Origin: Lachnospiraceae bacterium
Lineage (GTDB): Bacteria > Bacillota_A > Clostridia > Lachnospirales > Lachnospiraceae
Assembly (NCBI GenBank): GCA_900764695.1
Contig: CAAFOY010000032.1
Location: forward strand, 1 to 15,575
Length of the DNA stretch: 15,575 bases
Direction of reading: 5' to 3'
Numbering within the stretch: position 1 is the first letter of the stretch; the number at the start of each line of letters is the position of its first letter. Under the pieces are notes generated by a model, which saw only the letters and a list, made by a program, of their open reading frames with translations, was not told the DNA's origin and made no database searches. The position numbers and the translations under genes were made by a program. Shown here one piece after another: positions 1-8,118 of the stretch.

Positions 1-3
1 ATT

Positions 4-36
4 AAAGGTCTTCATGTTTAATCCATGAAGACCTTT
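4..36 (-). terminator. Rho-independent terminator after metY
   Basis: A perfect 13-bp inverted repeat (4-16 with 24-36) with a 7-nt loop begins 16 bases past the metY stop codon. In the minus-strand transcript the stem ends in CCUUU and runs into AAU at the window edge, so the U-tract can only be partly seen. The position and stem strength make a terminator for metY likely. Confidence 0.75.
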
Positions 37-52
37 GTTTTGTTTAATACAT

Positions 53-1333
53 TTAAATTCTATTTAAAGCCTGTTCTAAATCGTTAATAATATCATCAGC
101 ATTTTCTATACCGATTGAAAATCTAATTAAATCCGGTTGAACTCCTGCTTCAATTAACTGTTCATCTGTCATCTGTCTGTGTGTATGGCTTGCAGGATGA
201 AGTACACATGAACGTGCGTCTGCAACATGAGTAACAATTGTAATAAATTCAAGGCTGTCCATAAATTTAATTGCCGTTTCTCTTCCACCCTTTAATCCAA
301 ATGTAATTACACCACATGTACCATTTGGCATATATTTCTTAGCCAAATCATAATATTTGTTTCCTTTTAGCATCGGACAGTTAACCCACGCTACTTTATC
401 ACTGCTCTGAAGGTATGTTGCCACCTTTATAGCATTTTCACAATGACGTGGCATTCTTAAATGAAGTGTCTCAAGTCCTACATTTAACAAAAATGAATTC
501 ATAGGTGCCGGAATCGAGCCTAAATCTCTCATAAGCTGAGCTGTTGCCTTTGTAATATAAGCTCCCTTTCCAAATCTTTCAGTATATACAATTCCATGAT
601 ATGAATCATCAGGAGTTGTAAGTCCCGGGAATTTATCTGCATGGGCATTCCAATCAAATTTTCCACTATCAACAATCGCTCCACCTACTGCCATTGCATG
701 ACCATCCATATATTTTGTTGTTGAATGTGTAACAATATCCGCTCCCCACTCAAATGGTCTGCAGTTAATTGGTGTTGCAAATGTATTGTCTACTATAAGT
801 GGCACTCCGTGTCTGTGGGCTGCCTTTGCAAACTTTTCAATATCTAATACAACTAAAGATGGATTTGATATTGTTTCGCCAAATACCATTTTTGTATTTG
901 GTTTAAATGCAGCTTCTAATTCTTCTTCTGTACAATCAGGATTAATAAAAGTTACATCTATTCCCTGTTTCTTCATTGTAACTCCAAAAAGATTAAATGT
1001 TCCTCCATAAACATGTGCTGAACATATAATATGGTCACCTGCTTCGCAAATGTTAAATGCTGCATAATAATTTGCTGCCTGTCCTGAAGATGTAAGCATA
1101 CCTGCCACACCACCCTCTAAATCGCAAATTTTCTGTGCCACAACATCATTCGTAGGATTCTGAAGTCTTGTGTAAAAATATCCTTCTTCCTCTAAGTCAA
1201 ATAATCTGCCCATCTGTTCCGAATTGTCATACTTATATGTAGTACTTTGATAAATAGGAAGTACTCTTGGCTCTCCATTTTTAGGCTGCCATCCTCCCTG
1301 TACGCATATAGTGTCTAAGTTTCTCTTTTCCAT
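53..1333 (-). CDS. metY: O-acetylhomoserine sulfhydrylase (MetY type)
   Basis: This PLP enzyme of the Cys/Met metabolism family makes homocysteine from O-acetyl-L-homoserine and sulfide (or methionine from methanethiol) in the cytoplasm. The 426-residue length suits MetY and is longer than the roughly 380-400 residues of MetB/MetC. Visible motifs are YTRLQNPT (54-61), SSGQAA (82-87) for PLP phosphate contacts, VDNTFATP (181-188) with the PLP-ring aspartate D182, and VTHSTTKYMDGH (201-212) with the Schiff-base lysine K207. The chosen ATG follows TGAGG with about 7 bases of spacing. The gene lies 63 bp after murD2 with no terminator between them, so it may be read from the murL promoter or from a weak promoter of its own. 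There is no room for a SAM riboswitch or T-box in the gap. A cystathionine gamma-synthase activity is less likely given the length and motifs. Confidence 0.9.
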   Translation of the reverse strand: MEKRNLDTICVQGGWQPKNGEPRVLPIYQSTTYKYDNSEQMGRLFDLEEEGYFYTRLQNPTNDVVAQKICDLEGGVAGMLTSSGQAANYYAAFNICEAGDHIICSAHVYGGTFNLFGVTMKKQGIDVTFINPDCTEEELEAAFKPNTKMVFGETISNPSLVVLDIEKFAKAAHRHGVPLIVDNTFATPINCRPFEWGADIVTHSTTKYMDGHAMAVGGAIVDSGKFDWNAHADKFPGLTTPDDSYHGIVYTERFGKGAYITKATAQLMRDLGSIPAPMNSFLLNVGLETLHLRMPRHCENAIKVATYLQSSDKVAWVNCPMLKGNKYYDLAKKYMPNGTCGVITFGLKGGRETAIKFMDSLEFITIVTHVADARSCVLHPASHTHRQMTDEQLIEAGVQPDLIRFSIGIENADDIINDLEQALNRI

Positions 1334-1395
1334 TTTGTAACCTCACTAACTTTATTATTAGCACATACTTTGTGTTTACCATCCCCGTATAGTTT

Positions 1396-1423
1396 TTTAT
1401 AAACCTAAAGTGTGTTTGTACAA
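1396..1423 (-). promoter_or_regulatory. weak candidate metY promoter
   Basis: On the minus strand TTGTAC (1418-1423) and TATAAA (1396-1401) are separated by 16 bp and overlap the last codons of murD2. The -35 matches the sigma-A consensus at only three of six positions, so this is tentative. Read-through from murL-murD2 is an equally good explanation for metY expression. Confidence 0.25.
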
Positions 1424-2587
1424 ATCACCACGCTCTTCAAAATTCTTAAAATGATCATATGAAGCTGCTGCCGGTGACAATACACACGCTTGTCCTGATT
1501 TTGTAATTTCTTTTGCCTTATTTGTTGCCTCTACTAAGTTATTACACATATAAAGATTTTCTCTGCCTGATAACATATCATAAATTTTTTCACCTGAAGC
1601 ATACATGCAAATAACATTTACCTTCGTATTCTTTTCAAAATAATCACAAAGAATCTGATAATCAATTCCTCTATCCATTCCACCGATAATAATAGTTCCA
1701 ATATTTTCAATACTTTCTACAGCCTGAATTGCTGACTGACATATTGTCGAAATTGAATCATCATAATAAGTAACTCCGTCTATTTCCCCTAAACGTTCCA
1801 TTCTATGTGGAAGTCCTTCAAAAGATTCGATGTATTTTGTTACTTCTTTTTCATCTAATCCAAAGCACTTTGTAGCAATATAATATACTACATTTGCATT
1901 GTATTGATTATGTATTCCTCTTAATTTAAGGAAGAAATCTTTTGCTAAATTTTTATCTGACATAACAACTTTTCTTGCATTTACCGGTATATCTAAATCG
2001 ATTTCCTCATTTACAATAAAAGTATCTGTAACTCTCTGATATCTGAAAATATTAAATTTAGCATTTTTATATCTTTCCATTGTATCGTAGTAATCCAAAT
2101 GTTCTTCATATAAATTAAGAAGGACTGCTATTTTAGGTGATGCCTTTGCATGTGCCAACTGATGGCATGACATTTCATACACTATTGTAGTATCATCTTT
2201 TATTTCGTCATATCTCTCAAGACATGGTCTTCCTATATTACCAACTAATACACAATCTACTCCACAATTCCTTAAAGTTGTGTACAACATAGATGCTGTA
2301 GTACTCTTTCCCTTTGTGCCTGTAATACCAATTATATTTTTTGCAAATTGTGCTAACATCAATTCCGTCTGTGAAGTAAATTTAATATTATCTTCATGGC
2401 ATTTTATGCCCGGACTTTTAACAATTATATCATATTTATCACAATCGATATCTTCGTATTTACCTTCAAAAATATCATATTCACAATCAATATTATGGTC
2501 TAAAATGAAATGTTCTGTCGATTTACCTTCTCTTCCATATCCCCAAATTAAAATCTTTTTCCCTGTTAAAATATCTGCTATTTTCAT
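1397..2587 (-). CDS. murD2: MurD2-type UDP-MurNAc-L-Ala:L-glutamate ligase
   Basis: This is a Mur-ligase family protein of 396 residues, shorter than typical MurD (about 440-460). It has a Rossmann-like N-terminus (KILIWGYGREGKST, 11-24), the ATP P-loop ITGTKGKSTT (88-97), a probable carbamylated lysine at K177, HNQYNA (226-231), GLPHRMERLG (258-267) and the C-terminal LSPAAASYDHFKNFEERG (370-387), which is MurD-like. Two diagnostic MurD stretches differ: the ELSSFQL-type motif reads YEMSCHQL (137-144), and NDSKATN reads YDDSISTI (275-282). Changes of this kind fit MurD2, which adds L-Glu rather than D-Glu and works with MurL. The gene starts four bases after the murL stop codon, so the two are co-transcribed and probably translationally coupled. 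An AAGGAAAG element inside the end of murL can serve as its ribosome site. Mur-ligase membership is certain; the L-Glu specificity is inferred from the neighbour and motifs. Confidence 0.85.
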   Translation of the reverse strand: MKIADILTGKKILIWGYGREGKSTEHFILDHNIDCEYDIFEGKYEDIDCDKYDIIVKSPGIKCHEDNIKFTSQTELMLAQFAKNIIGITGTKGKSTTASMLYTTLRNCGVDCVLVGNIGRPCLERYDEIKDDTTIVYEMSCHQLAHAKASPKIAVLLNLYEEHLDYYDTMERYKNAKFNIFRYQRVTDTFIVNEEIDLDIPVNARKVVMSDKNLAKDFFLKLRGIHNQYNANVVYYIATKCFGLDEKEVTKYIESFEGLPHRMERLGEIDGVTYYDDSISTICQSAIQAVESIENIGTIIIGGMDRGIDYQILCDYFEKNTKVNVICMYASGEKIYDMLSGRENLYMCNNLVEATNKAKEITKSGQACVLSPAAASYDHFKNFEERGDLYKHTLGL

Positions 2588-2591
2588 ATAA

Positions 2592-3965
2592 CTACACCAC
2601 TTTCCTTATTTCCTTTACAAAATTATCCGGCACAAGATGCTCATCGCACCATTCACCTAGCAGTATCTTTAAATCTTCTCCATTATTCACAATATAGTCT
2701 TTATATTTTTCAGTAAGTTTTAGTTTTTCACCCTTTTCAATAATATATTTCAAGCTTGCCACAACTTCACTTCGTGTTCCCACACACTCAAATGGTTTGT
2801 TCTCATCTATTCCTACAAGTTCTCTGAAATACTTTTCTAAGCTCTCTTTGTTTAATAAATTTTCACCAAAAACTTCTGTCAATCTCTCCTGACTTAAGAA
2901 TGGTGAAAGAATTATATATACAAATAAACATTTTGGACAATCGCAACACCAAATACCTTTTTTACTTCCTGCATTACAGCTTCTAAATATTTCAAGGTAC
3001 TTGTCACTTGATGCAAATATTTTTGCAATCTGTATTTCTGTAAGTGGTCTTAATAAACTAAAGTATCTTATGTCTGACTCCACTATGGTTGCAATGTAAT
3101 CATTAAAATCTAATTCAAATTCATAACTTTTTGAATATTGATGATTTACTTTTGAATCTTTAACCGTTGATTCGTTTGCGCTGTTTTCATTTGACAAAGT
3201 TATATATTTCTGTCCGTTTAATGCAGCTGTTAATACTGAAGAAAATGCAACAATAGCAGAAAATGGTGTATGTCCATTAATATATCCCTCACTATTTAAC
3301 TGTAACATTGTTTTATCTAATGTTCTCCTACAAAGAATATCTCCAATTTTATTATCAGTTACATCTATTACTTTCTTTACGGCTTCAATTCTGTTTACGC
3401 TGTAAGTTGTTATTTTCTCATCTTTAATTCTTTTAAGCACTTCTAATGAAACACATGAATCTTTTCCACCACCAATAGGCACTAAACACCCTTCATATAT
3501 CCCATGCAATTTAACAGGCTTTGTGCAATCTGTCTGTTCTTTACTATAATCACAAACTAAATGCATGAATTCTTTTTCATACGTTTCAATGCCATTAACA
3601 TAAAAGCATTCGCCTAAGCCATTGTAATATAGTTTCTTCCACCATTGTAACTGTGTATCAGTCAATACTCCACACTTAATAATAACATTCTGTGGACATG
3701 CAATTTTCCAATAACTGACTAATTCTACCATTCCCAGATTAAAAATTAGTCTGTTTATTGCATCTTCATTTGTATCTTCAATATTCTTAAATGGTATCTT
3801 CCATGTTGGATGAAACTCTGCAAGTCCCGGCACAACAAAATTATATTTAATATCTAGCTCATTGCTATTTTTTTCAACTTCATAGGAATCAAAAATAAAA
3901 TCTTTATATTCACTTCTTAACAAATCATATTTTTGCTGTCCTGTCAGTTCTTTTAGATTCTGCAT
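2592..3965 (-). CDS. murL: MurL: UDP-MurNAc-L-Ala-L-Glu epimerase
   Basis: This 457-residue cytoplasmic protein matches the pattern I know for MurL, first characterised in Xanthomonas oryzae. MurL inverts the L-Glu already attached to UDP-MurNAc-L-Ala and needs ATP, apparently through an adenylated carboxylate. The supporting motifs are a PP-loop-like nucleotide site PIGGGKDS (163-170), NGHTPFSA (230-237), LSNENSANEST (257-267), VNHQYSKS (273-280), YFSLLRPLTE (301-310) and a cysteine-rich WCCDCPKC (339-346), followed by a helical C-terminus. The ATG follows TAGGAG with about 7 bases of spacing. The next gene is a MurD-like ligase four bases downstream, which is the expected partner. The PP-loop could suggest a tRNA-modifying enzyme or amidohydrolase, but the full motif order and the ligase partner argue for MurL. 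Confidence in the family is high; activity on this exact substrate is inferred. Confidence 0.85.
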   Translation of the reverse strand: MQNLKELTGQQKYDLLRSEYKDFIFDSYEVEKNSNELDIKYNFVVPGLAEFHPTWKIPFKNIEDTNEDAINRLIFNLGMVELVSYWKIACPQNVIIKCGVLTDTQLQWWKKLYYNGLGECFYVNGIETYEKEFMHLVCDYSKEQTDCTKPVKLHGIYEGCLVPIGGGKDSCVSLEVLKRIKDEKITTYSVNRIEAVKKVIDVTDNKIGDILCRRTLDKTMLQLNSEGYINGHTPFSAIVAFSSVLTAALNGQKYITLSNENSANESTVKDSKVNHQYSKSYEFELDFNDYIATIVESDIRYFSLLRPLTEIQIAKIFASSDKYLEIFRSCNAGSKKGIWCCDCPKCLFVYIILSPFLSQERLTEVFGENLLNKESLEKYFRELVGIDENKPFECVGTRSEVVASLKYIIEKGEKLKLTEKYKDYIVNNGEDLKILLGEWCDEHLVPDNFVKEIRKVV

Positions 3966-4035
3966 ATTTCTCTCCTACCTTACCGACAACTATTCATAAT
4001 AATTAACATATGCTTATTTTTTTCTATTGAATCTG

Positions 4036-4065
4036 ATTATACCATTATCAATATAGTAATTGCAA
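4036..4065 (-). promoter_or_regulatory. sigma-A promoter of murL-murD2
   Basis: On the minus strand TTGCAA (4060-4065) and a perfect TATAAT (4036-4041) are 18 bp apart, with a TGG just before the -10 forming an extended -10. The predicted start near 4029 gives a leader of about 64 bases before the murL ATG. This is one of the best promoters in the window. Confidence 0.75.
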
Positions 4066-4068
4066 TTG

Positions 4069-4088
4069 TTTGTGAAAAAATTCACAAA
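4069..4088. promoter_or_regulatory. TGTGA-N6-TCACA dyad, candidate Crp/Fnr-family operator
   Basis: A perfect 8-bp inverted repeat with a 4-bp spacer contains TGTGA (4071-4075), six A/T bases and TCACA (4082-4086). This is the consensus half-site pattern of Crp/Fnr-family regulators, including Firmicutes Fnr and ArcR. It lies directly upstream of the murL -35 box, with its centre about 49-50 bp before the predicted start. It overlaps the poly-A/U tract of the neighbouring terminator, so part of the symmetry could come from AT-richness. Confidence 0.4.
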
Positions 4089-4129
4089 AAAAATGCAACA
4101 GTCCAACCAAATAGCTAAACTATTACATT
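4084..4129 (-). terminator. Rho-independent terminator after the GT-C/two-helix operon
   Basis: The arms 4119-4129 and 4092-4102 form an 11-bp stem with a 16-nt loop, followed on the minus strand by a run of eight U. Two base pairs are G-U in the minus-strand RNA but would be A-C mismatches in plus-strand RNA, which supports minus-strand use. It lies 28 bases past the stop codon of the 67-residue protein. Confidence 0.85.
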
Positions 4130-4157
4130 TTTATATATTTTTTTATATTTTTTTATA

Positions 4158-4361
4158 CTATTCTGGATTATAATCCTTCAGCATTATATGAGCAACAATT
4201 GTGCATATAGTAAATAATATAAAAAGTACTGCCATTAAAACTATAAACTGTGTTGTAGTCATTGGTATTCCTGCAAATACTACAACAATAAATACCACAA
4301 ATATAATTGTAGCTATTATATTTGCTACTTTTCCTATTTTTATCTTTGTTTCCTGTGACAT
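4158..4361 (-). CDS. small two-helix membrane protein, function unknown
   Basis: I do not recognise this 67-residue protein. It has a short basic N-terminus (KIKIGK), a hydrophobic helix at about 13-30, a short turn with MTTTQ, a second helix at about 38-60, and a charged tail KDYNPE. It is therefore probably a helical-hairpin inner-membrane protein. It begins 21 bp after the glycosyltransferase stop codon and is followed directly by a strong terminator, so it is the last gene of that transcription unit. The ribosome site is weak but purine-rich (GAAAGAAGAAAAG). The residue pattern looks like a real membrane protein and the context supports translation. A link to the glycosyltransferase is inferred from position only. 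Confidence 0.65.
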   Translation of the reverse strand: MSQETKIKIGKVANIIATIIFVVFIVVVFAGIPMTTTQFIVLMAVLFILFTICTIVAHIMLKDYNPE

Positions 4362-4382
4362 ATTCTTTTCTTCTTTCGTATT

Positions 4383-5876
4383 CTATTTTCTTTTCATCAA
4401 TACAAAGCTGTCATTTCTTCCTATTTCTTCATATTTCTCGTCTATTATGTAATCTAAATCATTATCTGTTCCATCATTTTCATTATAAATATTATTTTCT
4501 CCATTTTCGACTATGTATTTTGCCTGCCCTGATTCAATATATTCCTTGAATTCTTCCTGCATTTCGTCATTTACACTGCACATCCAATCCTGTAGCATAA
4601 AATATTTATAGCATGGGACTATATCCGTCACAATATAATACTCTGATTTGACGTTATATGCCAACACGCTGTTTCTTGATTTTTCAGGAATTAATTTCGT
4701 TATTTCTTTTGCATCTTTTTCTATACCTGTTAACTTATTTACGTCATAACTAATCATGGATTTTGCAAAAATAAAAGCACATGATAAATTTAAAATGATT
4801 AAAATCAATGTAAATATTCCAAACACTTTATTAATAATCTTATTATTCTGCACCAAATCTGCTGTCATACCACAAGCTACTATATAAACAGGAAACCATA
4901 TATACATATAATTTAAATTTGGCCTCATTCCTAATTGAACTACAATACCAACAATTGCAGATATCATAAGAGAAAGAGAAACAATTCTCTCTTTCTTATT
5001 TGTCACAAAATTTGAAATTGCTATCAACAATGACATTAGTAAATTTAAATTTACAATTAAAATTGTAAACACTCCTGCATTTAATAAAATTCCGTTTGTG
5101 TTTAGTGTATATTTTATATTATGTATAATCGTTCCATAAAACATTTCATATATTGCATTCTTTTTTATGTAATAAATTACAAAAGGCACTAGTACCAAAA
5201 CTGCACCTATTATAAAAGCCACAATATTTTTCAGTATATTGCTCCACTTTTTATTAACAGCTAATAAAACCGTCCCCGTTATAATCATCACACTTATTGG
5301 TAAAAAATTAGTCATTCTTATCAATACACAAACCATAAATGTAATTCCATAAAAAAAAGCATATTTAACATTATGTTCTATATCATTATCTATGTCGCAT
5401 TTAAAATATTTGACTACAAAATACATACTCCATACCAAAAATGGTATACAGTAATCCTCTGTCATATTTCCTGCAAAATATATTCGATTTAATAGTAATG
5501 CAATTATTGTAATTATTATTGATTTTCTTTGGTCATTATAGAAAAGGTCAATAATCTTATAACTACCATATAATGTTACTGTAAGAAAAGGTATTTCAAT
5601 TAAAAGAAATCCTATTTTATTACCGGTCAACATCGCTCCCATCCATTGTATTACAAACATCAATGGTCCCTTATGTTCAAAAAAGTCAATATATGGAACT
5701 AATCCCTTTTCAACTAATATTCCCTCTAGCATATAATTAGCTGTATCACTATGACACCATTTATATAAAGGTGATGTATAATATGAAAACAATAGTAAAA
5801 AAACAAATGCTACAAAACTAAAAACAATTATTCTATTTACTATATGCATAGTTATATCTTTTTTTTGCTCTCTCAT
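4383..5876 (-). CDS. GT-C/GT39-like polytopic membrane glycosyltransferase
   Basis: This 497-residue protein has about ten to eleven hydrophobic segments between residues 13 and 372, followed by a soluble domain of about 120 residues. The pattern is that of polyprenyl-phosphate-sugar-dependent GT-C enzymes (PMT/ArnT-like). After the first helix, an external loop carries HSDTANYM with the candidate catalytic D44, then FFEHKGPLMF (65-74). A second loop has NMTEDYCIPF (137-146). Such enzymes move a sugar from a lipid-phosphate donor to a wall glycan, lipid or protein outside the membrane; donor and acceptor cannot be read here. The C-terminal domain includes PCYKYFMLQDW (421-431) and YIVENGE (454-460), common in uncharacterised clostridial members as I recall them. 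The start at 5876 has a poorly spaced purine-rich site, and Met10 is a possible alternative start. No clear promoter separates it from the pnp terminator, so expression may depend on read-through. Confidence 0.7.
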   Translation of the reverse strand: MREQKKDITMHIVNRIIVFSFVAFVFLLLFSYYTSPLYKWCHSDTANYMLEGILVEKGLVPYIDFFEHKGPLMFVIQWMGAMLTGNKIGFLLIEIPFLTVTLYGSYKIIDLFYNDQRKSIIITIIALLLNRIYFAGNMTEDYCIPFLVWSMYFVVKYFKCDIDNDIEHNVKYAFFYGITFMVCVLIRMTNFLPISVMIITGTVLLAVNKKWSNILKNIVAFIIGAVLVLVPFVIYYIKKNAIYEMFYGTIIHNIKYTLNTNGILLNAGVFTILIVNLNLLMSLLIAISNFVTNKKERIVSLSLMISAIVGIVVQLGMRPNLNYMYIWFPVYIVACGMTADLVQNNKIINKVFGIFTLILIILNLSCAFIFAKSMISYDVNKLTGIEKDAKEITKLIPEKSRNSVLAYNVKSEYYIVTDIVPCYKYFMLQDWMCSVNDEMQEEFKEYIESGQAKYIVENGENNIYNENDGTDNDLDYIIDEKYEEIGRNDSFVLMKRK

Positions 5877-5916
5877 CCCTTCTCACTTTCCCTTTTACAT
5901 TTATATTCATTAATAC

Positions 5917-5971
5917 AAAATCTCCCGACTCATATCTCTATCCGCAATAGAAAAATATTTGTCGGGAGATT
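5917..5971 (-). terminator. Rho-independent terminator after pnp
   Basis: A perfect 11-bp GC-rich stem (5961-5971 with 5919-5929, core TCTCCCGAC/GTCGGGAGA) is followed on the minus strand by UUUUGUAUU. The 31-nt loop contains a small 4-bp hairpin (CTAT...ATAG). It starts 12 bases after the pnp stop codon. Confidence 0.85.
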
Positions 5972-5983
5972 ATTATTTTTTAT

Positions 5984-8068
5984 TTACTGAGCATCTTTAA
6001 TTGAGAAGCTTATTCTTCCCATCTTATCCTTGCCCAAGCATTTACATTTTACATGATCTCCAAGTGTAAGATAATCTTCAACATGTTCAACTCTTTCTTT
6101 TGAAATCTTTGAAATGTGAACCATTCCTTCTTTTCCCGGAGCGAACTCGATAAACGCACCAAATTCCTTAATGCTTACAACTGTTCCTTCAAGAATCATT
6201 CCTTCTTCGAAATCTGTTGTAATGATCTGTATATATTCAATTGCCTTATCAATCTGTTCTTTGTCAACTCCGCATACAGATACAGCTCCATCATCTGTTA
6301 TATCAATCTTAACGCCTGTTTCTTCGATTATAGCATTAATTGTTTTACCCTTCTGTCCTACAACATCACCAATCTTAGCCGGATCAATATGAATCTGAAC
6401 AATCTTAGGAGCGTATGCACCTACTTCTTTTCTAGGTTCTGCAATTGCAGGTTTCATACAATTATCCATAATGAAAAGTCTTGCTTCTCTTGTTCTCTGG
6501 ATTGCACCTTCTACGATTTCTCTTGTAAGTCCATGAATCTTAATATCCATCTGAATAGCTGTAATACCTTCTGTTGTTCCTGTTACCTTAAAGTCCATAT
6601 CGCCAAAGAAATCTTCGAGTCCCTGAATATCTGTTAACAATACATAATCATCATCTGTATCTCCAGTAACAAGACCACATGAAATACCAGCTACCATAGC
6701 CTTAATTGGAACACCTGCTGCCATAAGCGACATACATGATGAACATGTACTAGCCATTGATGTTGAACCATTTGATTCAAATGTTTCTGAAACTGTTCTG
6801 ATTGCATATGGGAATTCTTCTTCTGAAGGAAGAACAGGTACTAATGCTTTTTCTGCTAATGCACCATGTCCAATTTCTCTACGTCCCGGTCCTCTTGATG
6901 GTTTTGTTTCCCCAACTGAGTATGATGGGAAGTTATAGTGATGCATATATCTCTTTACTGTTTCATTTTCATCTAATCCATCAATTTTCTGTGATTCAGA
7001 TAATGGTGCTAAAGTACAAATGTTACAAATCTGTGTTTGTCCTCTAGTAAACATAGCTGAACCATGAACTCTAGGAATAATATCAACTTCTGCTGCAAGT
7101 GGTCTTATCTGATCTAAAGCTCTGCCATCCGGTCTCTTATGATCTTTCAAAATCATTTTACGTACTGTTTTCTTCTGATACTGGTAAAGAGCTTCTCCAA
7201 GTACTGCAAGCCATTCTTCATTTTCTGCAAATGCTTCTTCAAGTCTTTCTCTAATCTTGCTTATATTTTCTTCTCTTACCTGTTTAACATCTGTAAATAC
7301 AGCTTCTTCCATCTCTGCAGGTGGAACAATCTCTTTTATTGCTGCAAATAATTCTTCAGGTATTGTAAAACTTTCATATTCATGTTTTGGCTTACCAACT
7401 TCGGCAACAATCTTATTTATAAATTCGATAATCTTCTGGTTAACATCATGAGCCATATAAATAGCTTCAATCATTTTAGCTTCAGGAATAATGTTGGCAC
7501 CTGCTTCAATCATTATAACTTTTTTACTTGTTGAAGCAACTGTTAACTGTAAATCTCCTTCTTTCCACTGTGACTGTGATGGGTTGATGATAAATTCTCC
7601 ATCAACCAAACCAACCTGTGTCATTGCACATGGACCATCAAATGGAATATCTGAAATACATGTTGCAATAGCTGAACCTAACATAGCAACAATTTCAGGT
7701 CTGCACTGAGGATCAACTGATAATACTAAGTTATTTAATGTAACATCATTTCTATAATCCTTAGGGAATAAAGGTCTCATAGGTCTGTCAATAACTCGTG
7801 ATGTTAAAACAGAGTTTTCACTTGCCTTACCTTCTCTCTTATTAAATCCTCCAGGTATTTTACCTACTGCATACATTTTTTCTTCGAATTCAACTGAAAG
7901 TGGGAAGAAATCGATTCCCTCTCTTGGCTTTTCTGATGCTGTTGCTGTAGATAATACTGTTGTATCTCCATAATGCATTAACGCTGCGCCGTTAGCCTGG
8001 GCAGCAACACGTCCAACATCTACTGTAAGTGTTTTACCACCAATTTCAATACTAAAACTCTTGTACAT
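5984..8068 (-). CDS. pnp: polyribonucleotide nucleotidyltransferase (PNPase)
   Basis: PNPase degrades RNA 3' to 5' by phosphorolysis as a ring-shaped trimer and takes part in mRNA turnover. The 694-residue protein has the usual order: a first RNase PH domain (MYKSFSIEIGGKTLTVDVG start, RPLFP at 98-102), an alpha-helical linker around 210-300, a catalytic second RNase PH domain (KRPDGR, FPSYSVGE, GPGRREIGHG), a KH domain with GQKG as its GXXG loop near 568-573, and an S1 domain at about 624-694 ending in FSIKDAQ without an extra tail. The ORF is open further upstream, but the ATG at 8068 is chosen because AAAGGAG lies about 6 bases before it and PNPases begin with this residue pattern. It follows rpsO, the classic neighbour, but has its own promoter and a structured leader. 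Confidence 0.97.
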   Translation of the reverse strand: MYKSFSIEIGGKTLTVDVGRVAAQANGAALMHYGDTTVLSTATASEKPREGIDFFPLSVEFEEKMYAVGKIPGGFNKREGKASENSVLTSRVIDRPMRPLFPKDYRNDVTLNNLVLSVDPQCRPEIVAMLGSAIATCISDIPFDGPCAMTQVGLVDGEFIINPSQSQWKEGDLQLTVASTSKKVIMIEAGANIIPEAKMIEAIYMAHDVNQKIIEFINKIVAEVGKPKHEYESFTIPEELFAAIKEIVPPAEMEEAVFTDVKQVREENISKIRERLEEAFAENEEWLAVLGEALYQYQKKTVRKMILKDHKRPDGRALDQIRPLAAEVDIIPRVHGSAMFTRGQTQICNICTLAPLSESQKIDGLDENETVKRYMHHYNFPSYSVGETKPSRGPGRREIGHGALAEKALVPVLPSEEEFPYAIRTVSETFESNGSTSMASTCSSCMSLMAAGVPIKAMVAGISCGLVTGDTDDDYVLLTDIQGLEDFFGDMDFKVTGTTEGITAIQMDIKIHGLTREIVEGAIQRTREARLFIMDNCMKPAIAEPRKEVGAYAPKIVQIHIDPAKIGDVVGQKGKTINAIIEETGVKIDITDDGAVSVCGVDKEQIDKAIEYIQIITTDFEEGMILEGTVVSIKEFGAFIEFAPGKEGMVHISKISKERVEHVEDYLTLGDHVKCKCLGKDKMGRISFSIKDAQ

Positions 8069-8118
8069 TTTTGTCTCCTTTTCTCTATCTTCGTACCATC
8101 TCACTGATACATCTTTCC

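Noticed and set aside
1334..1396. possible SAM riboswitch or T-box before metY
   Set aside because: The 63-bp gap cannot hold either element and shows no suitable stems or T-box sequence.
2592..3965. reading the PP-loop protein as a tRNA-modifying enzyme, QueC or ThiI
   Set aside because: The GGGKDS motif alone could suggest it, but the later motifs (NGHTPFSA, SNENSANE, YFSLLRPLTE, CDCPKC) and the MurD-like partner fit MurL better.
6116..6637. 173-codon open frame on the plus strand inside pnp
   Set aside because: It is antisense to the KH/S1 region of a highly conserved gene, rich in C, F, N and S as expected for a complement-strand shadow, and has no recognisable domain.
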